Shown: positions 22,436-34,488, counted from the first letter of the stretch. The stretch is 64,000 nt of DNA from Hibiscus mutabilis (GCA_019671005.1 CM033714.1:83009909-83073908), one strand, 5' to 3'. Notes: a model not told the origin generated them from the sequence alone. Translations and numbers: made by a program.

Positions 22436-22645
22436 TTATTCGTATCGAAATAGGTTAAAGTGTATCGATACACCATTCTTGACTCAACCCAGATTGCATT
22501 TCTCAATACAAGTGTATCGATACGCGTCCAAATGTATCGATACGGGCTTAAGAACATGTTTCGATACAGGTAAGCCCATATCGAAACGGTCTTCGTGTTT
22601 CGACACACCTATATCGATACGCCATATGGCGTATCGGTACGCGCG
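22436..22645 (+). repeat. Cluster of TATCGATA palindromes upstream of the TE-C env-like ORF
   Basis: About nine copies of a word close to TGTATCGATACGC in 210 bp, for example near 22457, 22512, 22530, 22610 and 22630. Some have TTTCGATAC or TATCGAAAC. The same word recurs about 15 times in the 3' LTR. Confidence 0.8.
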
Positions 22646-22739
22646 GGCGCTTAGTCTTTAAATGAGCCTTTAATGAGAGTCCAACTTTAAATCAATCTCT
22701 TTAAACCCTTTTTTCATCCGAAACCCTAACTTTTCCAAC

Positions 22740-22747
22740 TATAAATA
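22740..22747 (+). promoter_or_regulatory. Candidate internal TATA box of TE-C
   Basis: TATAAATA (context CCAACTATAAATACCC) lies about 100 bp downstream of the palindrome cluster and about 450 bp upstream of the env-like start at 23195. The layout suggests a separate promoter for the 3' ORF. Inference only. Confidence 0.45.
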
Positions 22748-23194
22748 CCCTTCAAATCCTCTTATTTTTCACATAAATTTTTGAGGGTTTTTGTTCAACA
22801 AACCAATTCTAAGATCTATCATCAAATTGGTGCATTATCATCCATCCATTCTTCCAATTTCCTTAAATCAAGGTATAAACTCTTTCTTTTTTTCTTTTTA
22901 TTTTTGTTTAGTTTAATATATTGTTTTAAAAAAAATTTGTACAAAAAGTATAGTAATAATATGGGTTTTAAATTATTTGCAAAAATTCTTTCAAAATCCA
23001 TTTTTTATTCGAATATAAAAATTATGCTGTGTATTTTTAAATATGTTTTTCTAGATTTCTTTTTACCAGAATCTTTCAAAAATTATATTGTATAGTTTTT
23101 CATTAATACCTTGAATTTTGGATTACATGTTGGATTGAATTTGATGATTTATGCATACATATATTTTGTGCCTTAACTTATTTTTAGATTCGAT

Positions 23195-24234
23195 ATGTCA
23201 CCACGAAAAAGAGGTCGAACAAATGAGGTTAGCGAGTCTTCTACTAAAGATAATTCGGTACATCCTAATCTCAGTGTCATTTATCAAAAGAGTTTTGCAA
23301 CCCCGACGACTCTAAACAACTTCAAGCAATACCAAAATTATAAAATCCACCGCGAAAGAGTAACATCTATCCCTTTTTTAAATTCTGAACGTTTCAAGTT
23401 CAAATACCTTCCTCTTTTGCATTATTGGAACTTTTGTCTTTTTTGTCAATCCCCGAGTTTTTGTACCGTAATCTTATTTTGATTTTCTTTGCCAATGCCC
23501 GATGCATCCTCAACCATGACCGTACTAAAGTTATTGTTATTGAGTCTTTCTTAATGGGGAAGAAATTTCGGATAGATGTTCAAACACTTGTTAATGTTTT
23601 TGGGTTCAAAGATGAAGAAATCAAAGATGAAGACTCATTGGGACATGTTCTTGGTGGTTCTGTTACGGTTCTAGACGCTCATGATCATTTCTTGCATCTT
23701 ATGATCACTTGGTGGTTTCAGCCATCCGGTAGAAAGTTTTCCACTATTCGTCAAGTGGATGATTTTTGGATTCGATGCTTTTGTGAAGAGAATCAGCCCA
23801 ATCTTGCTCGAATTATGTTTGCGGAGCTAGTCTACCTTATCCAACATCGACACACCTCTCTTGTTGCATCATTCACTTATGGGACAGCTTTGAGTTACCT
23901 GTTCACTCAGTTGGAGATTGATTGCTCGCAAGATCTTTCCGAGCCTCTTACCGATCCCATTGATGAGTGATCTCTTATTCGTTCAAAGTTCCACTATTTT
24001 AATGGTGTGTGGTTACGTCTTGCCGAGCTTCCACACGATGCGATTCTTGAAGTACCGAAAGTTTCTCCTCCAGCCGCCTCTCAAGCTCCGATTGCTCCAC
24101 AGACTATGGACACTCACATGGCTTATCTCAATGAACAATTCACTTTATTGAGGAAAACCATGACCGAAGGGTTTGCGGCTATTGATACTCGATTTACTTT
24201 CTTAGAGGATCGACTTCAAGCCATAGAAAGCTAA
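23195..24234 (+). pseudogene. TE-C env-like ORF (broken)
   Basis: Starts MSPRKRGRTNEVSESSTKD at 23195, basic N-terminus. A frameshift near 23430 moves to the frame 23425-23970, which carries the conserved globular part (RIDVQTLVNVFGF, ITWWFQPSGRKFSTI). A TGA at 23968-23970 interrupts, and the same frame continues to 24234. The C-terminus (about 24110-24230) is heptad-like and could form a coiled coil, as in other Sirevirus 3' ORFs. No transmembrane segment is apparent in the conserved frame. Function is unknown and the copy is inactive. Confidence 0.75.
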
Positions 24235-24552
24235 CAAGGTTCAGTGGACATATCCCTTACAGCTTTCCATGGAGAATGGAGACAATCTCAAGCTACTCAA
24301 ACCCATGATGAAGATGAAGATCAAGACGAGGATGACGAGGATGCTCCCTAGACATTCATTTCATTGCATGTCATATTAGACTTTTCTTTTTATGCACCTA
24401 TGTTTATTTACTCTATGAATCTATGCTTTGATTTTAGTTTTGTTTGGATTTGGATTATGTTGCCTTAATGATATTTTTGTTGCTTAGATTATGCTTTGAA
24501 TTATGACAAGTATGTTGCTTTGAATTATCCTTTATTATCATTGATTTTGATC

Positions 24553-24676
24553 TAACAAAAAGGGGGATAATGTGTATAAGTTAATTTTTTTTAAAACCTA
24601 GCTTACTCTAAGGGGGAGTAATTTCAAAACACTTAAAAATTTGCTTTGGGTTTTGTTATATCAAAAAGGGGGAGAT
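24553..24676 (+). promoter_or_regulatory. TE-C polypurine tracts before the 3' LTR
   Basis: Three tracts: AACAAAAAGGGGGATAATG near 24555, CTAAGGGGGAGTAA near 24606, and CAAAAAGGGGGAGAT ending at 24676, directly against the LTR start. The last is the likely functional tract. Confidence 0.75.
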
Positions 24677-25922
24677 TGTAAAACCTATGATGATTTTGAT
24701 ATAACAAATATTTTCAAGGACTTAATTGTAAAGCAAACAAATTTTTTTAAGTGTCTCAAACTGACAAATATTTTAAAGCATATTTGATTCTAAGTCAAAA
24801 ACTTAAAGCCCTAAAAATTTTCTAAGTGTTTTAAAGGTCAAACTATAGAAATATGCCCAGGCATATCGACACGCCTCTAAGTGTATCGATACAATTTTTT
24901 GAAACATTAGTCATTGTAAGCATCCGTTTCGATACAACTCTATCTGTATCAATACGACCTTTAAACGGGCTAAATATTTTTCCTCAGGGGTTTCGATACG
25001 ATTACATTCGTTTCGATACGACCTTCACACTGGGTTTAAGTTTTAAGCATTGCGTACCAATACGCCACTAGGTGTTTCGATACGCTTCAAAGATTTTCTC
25101 AAATATCAGCATTTAATGACTTAGCCGTTGGAGTCAGTTATTGGGAAAGACCAATTTTAAAATGTCGTTGGACCCGTATCGATACACCCTCAAGATGTAC
25201 CGATACAGGTTCAGGCAGTAGCCCAAAAGAGCAAAATTGCATCGATACAGTTTCTCCCGTATCGATACGCCCCTTCAGTTACACTGAGATTGTACCGATA
25301 CGCGGATACGCCCTGTTATTTTATGCACAACAACTCTTTCTTCTTATAGACAGGTATCGATACGAGCCTTCATGTACCGATACATATGGTTGATCAAGAG
25401 CATTAATTACGGCTAGAAATCAAAACATTGAACCTTCAAGCCTCCAAAGCACCAACAACAACTATTGAACCTTCAAGCAACATCCAAGCATTAATCAAAA
25501 CATTCGTGCCTTATAGAGTCATATCTTTGTACCCAACTCATTAGAGTTCTTCATTGTAAATCTTTATTTAGAGTTTGGGGAGTGTTTTAATTGTAATTGG
25601 GCAATATCCAGCTTGTGAGAGATATATTTAGATTGTCAACTTCTTCTTTGTATTGAGAGATTTCTTGGGTCAATCTTTAGGTAGAAAGATTGACTGATTG
25701 TAAAGGTTACCTCCTAAGCCTAGAAAATGGGAAGAAAATCTAGTGGATTTTGTTGAAAATCCTTAGTGGGAGCTAAGGTAGTAGATGTAGAGCTTGTTAG
25801 AAGCTTGAACCACTATAATTGCCTTTGTCCTTCATTTTTCAATTTCCAATTTGCTCCCTCAAATTTTAAATAGCCAATTCACCCCCTCTTGGCAAAATCA
25901 CTATCATTTGATCCACTCAACA
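24677..25922 (+). repeat. TE-C 3' LTR
   Basis: Starts TGTAAAACC directly after the polypurine tract. Ends at CACTCAACA (25922), just after a CACCCCCTCTTGG block typical of Sirevirus LTR ends. The right end is set by that resemblance because the 5' LTR is missing. Confidence 0.75.
24862..25385 (+). repeat. Palindromic CGATAC repeats in the TE-C LTR
   Basis: About 15 copies of a word near YGTATCGATACRC, such as at 24880, 25168, 25257 and 25350, with variants TTTCGATAC and TACCGATAC. Spacing is irregular (17 to 100 bp). The perfect core GTATCGATAC is its own reverse complement. Confidence 0.85.
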
Positions 25923-25939
25923 AATGTTTTATTGCCTAC

Positions 25940-26070
25940 TATGCCACGACAATATGATGTTTCACTGTCTTCTATGCCACGACAACCTGATGCTTCATTG
26001 TCTAATTGCCACGACAACTTGATGCTTCATTGTCTAATTGCCACGACAACCTGATGATTTCATTGTCACA
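25940..26070 (+). repeat. Minisatellite with the GCCACGACAAC word
   Basis: Four tandem units of about 33 bp, each TGCCACGACAAC followed by TGATGCTTCATTGTCTA-like sequence, then degenerate copies (GCCACGGCAAC near 26090) to about 26200. The word is the one repeated in the linkers and LTRs of TE-A and TE-B, so this may be a fragment of that family. The rest of 26070-26500 is unassigned. Confidence 0.6.
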
Positions 26071-26499
26071 CCAGTTCCTTTGAGTAACCTGCCACGGCAA
26101 CCCGATGATTTCATTGCCACGTCAGTTTCCTTAGTTAATTTGCCATAGCAAAATGTCGCCCCTGACTTGCCACAGCAAGTTGTCTCTCTTGACTTGCCAC
26201 AACATGATCCTCCGCAATAGCGAATTCGCCAGTCAAATTCGAGGTACTTTGGTCCTTCATTATTAATATTACTACACATTGATTTACAGCAATACCCTTT
26301 AGAGCCGACAAGTGAAAATGTGGTTTCTTTCTTACACGTTATGAGATTTTTGTCCACTTGGACAATACTTTCCCATTCCCAATCAGTGGGTTGGTGACCA
26401 TGTCAATTGTCAATGACCTTAGCCAAAAGTGCTGAAGAAAGGCAGTTTTGCTCCGAAGTGTTGTGGGTTTTTTAATTGTATGAAGTGAGGTGGTAATTT

Positions 26500-28187
26500 C
26501 TTTTCACCAAATAGAGATGATCCTTGAAGTCATCGGAAAAAAATGATTTTAGGATTTTTTTTTGAAATTTTAGAAAAAAATTTAGTTGTTTAAAATCGTC
26601 AAAAAAAAAGACGATTTTCCTCCCTATACATACATGAAATTAACTTTTGTTGAAAAAAATTGACCTGAAGCTGATTTGAAGATATGGCGAATTTCAAAAC
26701 AAAAAAAACTGTTTAAACATCCCGTTTGATGTAGAGTCTTTATATTGTTATTCGAATTCAGATATTAAAAAATTTACAAATATATAATCCGATATCTCTA
26801 AAAAACTACACCGAGTTTCACTTTCAAATGACTTAATTTTATCTCGCTTGCTCTAATCTTCCAACTTGTACAAATACTTGTTCATCTTTTTGCAAATGGA
26901 TATAAAACTTTTTACTTGGTTTGAAAGTAAGAATCTAACCTAAACTCCATGAAGATGCATACAAGTTTTGAAAGTGCTATTTGTATGATTGGGGGTTGAA
27001 AGAAAATTCCAAAGTATGAGACAACAACAATGCAAAAATGTGACATGAAATGGAGAACACAAGAACCAAGAATCAAACAAAACAACAACAGGGCATCTGT
27101 TGTACCACTACCATTACAGGCAGTGTAGTCACGAGCTTTAAACAAATTTGTGTACATTTTTTTCTTTCTAATTTTCCTTGTTTGGTCATGGGTTATGGTT
27201 TAACGCTTTTGTTATTACAATTTACACAAGTAAAACCTGTCAGATGTCTCGATTTCACAGTACTAAAAGATTCGTGAATGGTGGTTTAGTTGGTCCATAT
27301 CCAGTAATTCCGTAATGGTGTCTGCTGAGAATGGAATGTGCAAAAATGCAGAGGAGTAATATGTTTGCTTGGTCACCTTGCCTGTTTTTTCAAGGACTGC
27401 ATGATGAATAAAGATGCATATAAAATTGTACACCTCCGGTTTCCGACTTATCAGTTGATTAATCTGGATTGAATACTGCAGAGATCTATTATAAATTTGA
27501 CTCTTCCAATTAATTGTTTCTTTCGCAAAGTTAAAATTTAAACTCCTGACCTTATTTAAAAAATTAAGTATTTTATCCCGCTATACCAATTAATTGATAG
27601 TATAATTGTATTATATAATATTATAATGGAGTCATTATAACTGACCATGGATATTCTGATTAAAACCAACAAGATGCATATAAAATTGGAGGTTTAAATA
27701 TGTCAAGGATCCTTCTACTATTTTTTATTTTAATGAAATTGAGTTATTGTGCTATTTTTTACTAGAAAAACTTGATCTCTTTTCTACAATTTTGTTCAAA
27801 CGATACGTAGGATTGGAAATTGAATTGAAATGATCAATGAACTTTTTAGATATTCGATTTGGATTTATTGATCTTGGATTAATTGATCAATAAATCAAAC
27901 ACCGATTAATAAAAAGAAACGTATCACAATCCGCTTCATAAATTTATGATTCCCTTGACAATATAATATACTCTGAACCGAATAAAAAGAACTCTAATAA
28001 CACAAGGAACAATGTGTTGAATATATAACAAAACTGAGCTATTTATGATACCATGGCTGCTATGCTAGAAACTCATTCTCCCACTTGAACCTCTCCAACA
28101 AGATATTGAAGAATCCATCTTTTGATGTTCACGAGTTCGATTCTTCAACTACAAAACAGACCATCGACTGATTGTTTTCGATTTCCC
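26500..28187. other. AT-rich intergenic spacer
   Basis: No coding region supported. Positions 27690-27800 resemble 40005-40150 (both have GGTTTAAATATG and AAATTGAGTTATTGT), so they belong to a dispersed non-coding repeat. Positions 27540-27640 are low complexity. Confidence 0.5.
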
Positions 28188-30244
28188 TCATCGGAGGGCA
28201 TTAATGAAGGTCATCAACGAATCAACGTCTCTCTTCTCGGAGGAGTACTTTATCGGCTTAGATGAGTGTTTGGGGAAGAAAAGTATAGTTGGGAAGCTTC
28301 CCAACTGCATCTCTCTCTTTGCATACTCCTTTTGTTCACCATCAGCTCTAAATTTAGCCACCTTCATCCCTGAACCCGCCAGCTTCTCGGCTAATTCGAG
28401 ATAAGATTCTTCCATTGCCTGTTTCAAATTTCAGAGACTTATCCATCAGATCAAAAACAAAAAAAAAATCCAACGTTTTTTTGACTCAATTCAGCATAGT
28501 TTTGAAACAGGGTTTACCTGGCAAAACTGGCACCATGGGGCGTAGAGCACAACAAGCCACGTCTCTTTCCGGTTCTCCAATCTTGCCAGATTCTCTATTC
28601 CAGTCCTGCTCAATGTGACCAAGCTCTGGCTATTGAAAATGTCACTTTGAGTGGCAGTACCATTGGCATTGGTCGCCCCATTGCCATTGCCATTAACTTG
28701 GGCTGCGGTGTCTTCCTTCAAGTTTCCTTTATGTAAACCGCACTCCTTGGCCTTTGCATCCTCCCACCACCACCTTCCTTCCCTCTCGTGTTGTCCCGGA
28801 AGAACTGGCCTTGTGCAGGGCTCGCAGCCAATGGACACATATCCCTGAGAATGCAAACCATTGACTGGCACATTCATCGCGCGGAGGAAATTCCAAATGT
28901 CTTTCCCGTCCACATTCGCAACAGGGTTCCACTTCACCAGGCTACCAATCCCACCGTCCAATCCTTCGAAAACAGGATCCACTTGAACAACAGGAACCTC
29001 CGACCTAGTCCCCGGAGATTGGTCTTTCCGCTGACCGGTAATCCAAGCACGCAGTCCTTTGAGTGCTCTCCTCAAAGGCCTCACTTTCCTAACACGGCAG
29101 CATTCTTGATGTCCATCCTCGTAAAATGAAAACAACCCTTTGCTCCTCACCAATGCCTGAACTTCAACAGCATCCGGAAACATGTACTCGATACGGATTC
29201 CATAATGTTTCTCGACCTCACCGAAGTATCGATAAGTTTCGGGGTTCAGCCTTCCCGGTATCAAGGCTGAACACTCTAAATGGCCTACCAGTCAATTTGG
29301 CATACTCAATCAAAGCAACATCCTCCGCACCACTGCACAAAACCAAAACAAAAGGTTCCCATTTTACCATAAGAATATTTGATGAGATTCTTTGGCACAT
29401 TCATCAACAATTTGCAGCCATTTTAGATCTTTCAGCCAATAAGAATATTCGATGAGATGCTATGGAAAATGCATTATTATTAAAATAGGTCTAATTATGG
29501 TTTTTAATCCCTTTAAAATATTAAAATTTAGAGTCTGATCCCTCTACTTTGATTTAGTATAATTGGTACTCTACGTTTATAATGAAATTGACATTATTAT
29601 CAATTTAACCACAATCTCAACATAGTATATGGACTAAAACAGAATTTAACTATTAATAATACCTCAAAGATTAATCAGATTTTGAGATAAAGGTTACCTG
29701 AAAGCGATGGCAATGTCGTCTCCGAATTTCTCTAAAGCCTTGTCCATAATTTCAAGTGGAGAAGCATTGTCAAGTTCTTTAGCCAATTGCTGGAAATCCT
29801 CAGCCTCTTCTTTTTCCAATACTTCTGCTAAATCCACCAAATAATTAATCCCGAATCCAACTTTTTTAATCATAATTAACCCGATATTAAAATTAAAAAC
29901 GATTTTTCTTTTTGTTGTTGAAGTTTTACCTGGAGCAGCCATGGTTGCTGCCAGAGGAACAATGGAATCATTACGTTTTGGCTCTGCATGCACGGCCTTC
30001 ACCGCGCAACGTCTTCTACTCAGATTCACCGCCGCATGACGATCCGCTAACCGGAAAGAACCGATTTGAGGAACTGCAAAACCCAAAATTTTAAAAACAA
30101 ATCAATAAACTAACCAACCTCCCAAAAAAACCGATTTTTTTTGAAAAAAATGAAAGTACCTTTGAGATCAGAGGAGGAACTTGAACGAGGAAAGCTAGAA
30201 CCAGAGATTGCAGTCGAAGAAGAATAAGTAACAGCAAACGCCAT
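28188..30244 (-). CDS. APR: 5'-adenylylsulfate (APS) reductase, plastid; single-base frameshift in exon 4
   Basis: Reduces APS to sulfite with glutathione in plastids, the committed step of sulfate assimilation. Exons on the - strand: 30244-30160, 30073-29930, 29824-29698, 29332-28518, 28418-28188; all introns are GT-AG. Spliced length is 1402 nt, one base more than 466 codons plus stop, the usual family length. The N-terminus MAFAVTYSSSTAISGSS is a Ser-rich transit peptide. The reductase domain shows PLEIMDKALEKFG, GAEDVALIEYA, ECCRVRKVRPLRRALKG, SIGCEPCTRPVLPGQ and the catalytic KECGLH. The C-terminal thioredoxin-like domain has YAPWCQFCQ. At 29252-29253 an extra A (GGGAAGG where GGGAGG is expected before LNPETY) shifts the frame and gives a stop about 12 codons later. 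Everything else is intact, so this is either a very recent null allele or a sequence error. Confidence 0.93.
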
Positions 30245-30349
30245 TTTCAAACAAAAAGGAAACGATATTTGTTTGAAATGGAAAGGAGAAGAAAAGGAAA
30301 TCTGTGGCTGAGATAGTTTTCTGATGTGTTTAGTGTTTGTCTATGAGGC

Positions 30350-30359
30350 TTTTAAATAA
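30350..30359 (-). promoter_or_regulatory. Candidate TATA box of the APS reductase gene
   Basis: On the - strand ATTATTTAAAAGCC, about 110 bp upstream of the start codon at 30244, a normal plant distance allowing for a short 5' UTR. No other TATA-like site is closer. Confidence 0.35.
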
Positions 30360-30364
30360 TGCCT

Positions 30365-32100
30365 GATAAAAACAGGTTCATTGAACCTGGACGTGATTCC
30401 GGAAACTCACCGTTTGCTAACGTGGCTGATTCAAATGCATTCCTCATTGCTTCCATCATACGACCGAGATGGTCCATCCGTGTTTTACTTTTCTTAGATT
30501 TTTTTTTATTTTTTTGGTTATTATTTAAATTATTTTTAAGATTACTTTTAAAAAAATAATTATTTTGAGAGATTAAAGAGAGGTTTAAATTATGCCAAAT
30601 CTTATGACCCCACGTATAGGAGAATCATTTCGGTCAATTATTCGGGATATAACTATGTTTGGTTTAAGAAAAATGTTATTTTATTTTTTTCAAAATGAAT
30701 TTAATTGAATAAAAAAAATTTTGATATTTAAGTAAGTACATTTGATTCTTTTATTTTTTATTTTTTTATATTTTGTACTTTCTTTTTTTAGAGTTCTTTT
30801 TCTCTTTTTGGAAAATGGAAATAGATAAATATGCGGTTTTAAAAATTAAAAATAATATTTTTTATAGTAAAAATTGAAAATAAATGGAAATATTTTCAAA
30901 ACAAAATTTAAATAAATTGAAAATATAATTTTTTTCTGCCACTGTTATGTAGAAAAAAAAATAAACAAAATTCATTTTATCCTCACAAAAAAATCAACAA
31001 CATTGCGTCGAATAAGTATTTTAGTATGAGTTAGACTGAATTTTTTTTTAACAAATTAGATCATTATTTAATATATTATCAGTGTAAAATAATTAGTCAA
31101 TCATGTCTATTTTTTAATATATAATCATGTCTAATTTTAAAATCTATAAATCGATTATAAGATTATAATTTTTAAACACTAATAATGTACCCAAAATTTT
31201 AGAACTTATCACCTAAATTAATAATCTCTAAATACTAAATTAAATCACTAAAAGTCTAAACAATCTTATTTGTGAAATAATTTTATTATAATGCCGTTAT
31301 ATAGATAATATTATTTAAATTTATTACAAATACAATTGTCATATTTGTACCATTACTTGTGGAAAACGTTTTTCCTGTCAGTTCACCATCTATATATATA
31401 GAATTATATATAATATTTTCGATAAAAATAAAAATTTTCAAATAAAATTTCACAGGATATCAGATTTATTTATTCTTTTAGATTCTTAAATCTAATCAAA
31501 GAAAATATAATATCATTTTATCAATGTTTATAAGTTTTTTTATTTTTCATTGATGATATCTAAATTATAATTTTACAAAATCATAAAATATTTAGTGACA
31601 AAATTCAGGCTTAATGACGTGGCAAATAATCTGAAAATTGTTACATTTGTATTTTAGTATTTATTATAAAAAAATTATGTCACAGGTTCTCACTTCTCAT
31701 TAAACCCCAAAATGTCGATTCACTAAATCATTTTATATGATATTTTATTTTAACTTTTAAATAATTTTATTTAAGTTTTTTATTTATATTATAAAAAAAA
31801 ATCTTAAATTTTTTTATCTTAAAAAAATAAAATAAAATAATCTTAAATTTTAAAATTAAAATTATAAATGATATCTAATAATTTTTTGTTACGGGCTCTG
31901 ACTTTCTGATTAAACCCCAAAAATGTGGATCCACCAAATCATTTTATCTAAAACAGCAGCCAGTGTTCCTCACAAGACGAGAAGCACTTATCTGATTCGT
32001 TTGTTGCAACTACATTGAAACGTGTTTGTCAGTCGTGTCATCACCTCGTAACTTTCATGTCACGTTAGTAAAAAATAAAGATTAGAAAAATTATAAATTT
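30365..32100. other. AT-rich intergenic region between divergent genes
   Basis: No gene seen. A repeated block of about 55 bp with ATTAAACCCCAAAA, TGT or TGTGGAT, and AAATCATTTTAT occurs at about 31690-31742 and 31903-31952. It separates the head-to-head APS reductase and glyoxalase I genes and should hold both promoters. Confidence 0.5.
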
Positions 32101-32493
32101 GTCCCAATGCTGTCAGTGTGTTGTCTTTCATGTTGTTAATTTGTTCTCAACTCACTCCTTCTCTCTAGTGGTTTCCGGTAAGTTCTTCGATCCAAATTAG
32201 GTTTTTTTTTTCTTCTTAATTTTATTTTAATTTTCTATATTTGGGTTTAAATCAATTGCCGTTTTAGCTCTTATTTCCAGTAATCTTATTTGAATTGTTC
32301 TTTGTTGTGATCCATCTTTGTTATAAATTTTTATCTTTTTTTTGGTAATATGATAAATTTTGAATCTTTAGTTTGATCTTCACTTTGAAAATTGAAAAAA
32401 AATGAAATGAAAAAGGTAACTTTTTATTATGTATATTTCGATTCACTTGGTTGACTTTATGAATGATTACACAGGAATCATATTTGTTGAAAG

Positions 32494-34052
32494 ATGGCCG
32501 AGGGTTCAGCTGCAGTTCCCAGTACTGAGTTGTTGGAATGGCCGAAGAAAGACAAGCGTCGGTTCCATCAAGTAAGGATTGAACTCGAGATTAGTGTTAA
32601 CTGATTACTTGATATCTACGATGTTCTTGAATTTTTACTATGTTTTTTTGTTTAGATACTTTGGATGTCCTTAGTTTCTAATACAAATTTGTATTTTAGA
32701 TTCTATACCGAGTGTTTTGGGATGAAATTGTTGAGGAAAAGAGATATTCCTGAAGAGAAATACTCCAATGCCTTTCTTGGGTTTGGCCCAGAGGAATCTA
32801 ATTTCGTTGTTGAGTTAACATACAGTATGTCTTTTTATGGTTAATATTCTGATTCCTTTTATTCGATATATGTTATAGATCTGCTATATCTATTGTGGCA
32901 TCTTTCACAATTGTTAATCTAAAGTGTGTACTCTGATGTAGTGGAAGAGTTTACTGGCAATGACAGATGACCTTTCAAGTTTTTTTAGTTTGATTTCTAA
33001 GATTTAAGAACTGTTATTATTGTTTACAGATTATGGAGTAACTTCATATGATATCGGAACTGGAATTGGGCATTTTGCAATAGCAACTCCTGATGTAAGT
33101 TTCGAACTTTTTCTATACTCAAGCAAAAGATTTGCTGCAAATGCAGATTTTTATTCTGCTTCGTATTTTAGGTCTACAAAATGGTTGAGGACATCCGTGC
33201 AAAGGGTGGAGATATTACTAGAGAGCCTGGTCCGGTCGAAGGTGGAACCTCTGTCATTTCTTTTGTGAAGGATCCCGACGGTTATATTTTTGAGCTCATT
33301 CAAAGAGCTTCTACTCCTGAGCCACTCTGCCAAGTAATGCTTCGTGTTGGGGATTTAGATCGGTCTGTCAAATTCTATGAAAAGGTACTGCACTGAAAAT
33401 TAACTTTTAACTTTTGCTTAAATTTTGGATGAGTTATTGATTTCTTTGAGTTGACTTACAATTATGGAGTGACTGAATATACCAAGGGAAATGCATATGC
33501 ACAGGTTAGTTCTTAATGCTTTCTACTTGGCTATATTGTTGCAACAAAAGTCTCCGTAGTACTGATTCCACTGTCCTTTTCGGGTGACTATTTCCACATT
33601 CCAGGTTACTATTAGTACCAATGATGTATACAAAAGTGGCGATGTTGTGGAACATGTTATACAAGAGCTTGGTGGAAAGGTCACTAGAAAACCAGGGCCA
33701 ATCCCCGGAATCAACACTAAAATTACCTCTTTCCTAGATCCTGATGGCTGGAAAACTGTAAGCTTTAGTCCTACTAGCAACTTCACCATCTCTACTATGT
33801 TCGTAAGCCTTTATATGGAATAATTGGATGTTTAGCACGGATAGAAAACTAAATAATTGAATATTTAGGGGTAATTTGAAAGCAGGAAAAGAACCCAGAA
33901 CCTGCATCAACCTGTATATAAAACCAAGAACAGAATGACATTTTTTCCGTGTTAGTAGAATCCTTTTAGGATGACAAGTTTATAAGTATGGTTCTGCTTT
34001 GTGTCTGCAGGTCCTGGTTGACAACGAAGACTTCCTGAAGGAACTCAAGTAG
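32494..34052 (+). pseudogene. GLX1: Glyoxalase I (lactoylglutathione lyase), two-domain, with two exonic deletions
   Basis: Glyoxalase I converts the methylglyoxal-glutathione hemithioacetal to S-lactoylglutathione. Exon-like blocks are 32494-32571, 32700-32824, 33030-33094, 33172-33384, 33448-33504 (partial), 33605-33757 and 34011-34052. Family motifs are ELLEWPKKDKRRF, FYTECFGMKLLRKRDIPEE, GHFAIATPD, FVKDPDGYIFELIQR, LCQVMLRVGDLDRS, KITSFLDPDGWKT and DNEDFLKELK. Exon 1 jumps from RRF to the last bases before FYTEC, so about 14 residues are lost, including the metal-binding His of the first domain, with a frameshift to a stop. The fifth block lacks about 30 residues at its 5' side. A transcribed 5' UTR intron (donor near 32178) is plausible. 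The motif sequences are otherwise well kept, so inactivation looks recent. Confidence 0.88.
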
Positions 34053-34488
34053 GCACTAAGCAGAGCAATGCTACTATATGAATAAATCACTATCGAGTTG
34101 TTCGATGGAGCAAATGTCTGTTTAAATATGGTTGTTGTTATGCAACCCAAATTATTTTCAACTCCTATCCGTTGTGGATTCCTGTACGTTGCATAACTAC
34201 TAATGGGGGCCATTGTTATGGAGACTTATTTTACCTTCAAACTAGTCAGATTGATGGTGTTCATCTATTTAGTCTTGTTTTATAGATAGGTCAATAAAAG
34301 ATGCACTCAAACTAACAGAACGCGAAGGATTAGTGACTCGCTCCCGTAGATGTCTTGAGAAACCAAAAAAGATGCACTCAAAACTCTTGCGTGGATACCA
34401 TGTAGTCCGTCCTTTGTAAATATACAGTTTCCATGAACCAATGGGCATCGCAGTCCATCTTAGGCATCTCCATTTCTTGCCGGATGAA

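Larger units (their letters stand above)
19956..25922 (+). mobile_element. TE-C: Sirevirus-like Ty1/copia retrotransposon, 5'-truncated
   Basis: Gene order is integrase, reverse transcriptase, RNase H, the copia order, followed by an env-like ORF, repeated polypurine tracts and a 3' LTR. This architecture is known from the SIRE/Maximus (Sirevirus) lineage. The 5' LTR, gag, protease and the first half of integrase are missing; the left border coincides with the break in the TE-A LTR. Confidence 0.85.

Noticed and set aside
26912..27277. Overlapping 75-81 codon open frames on both strands
   Set aside because: No conserved motif, no splice or start context, AT-rich spacer.
28651..29129. + strand open frames opposite APS reductase
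   Set aside because: Shadows of a well-supported exon on the other strand.
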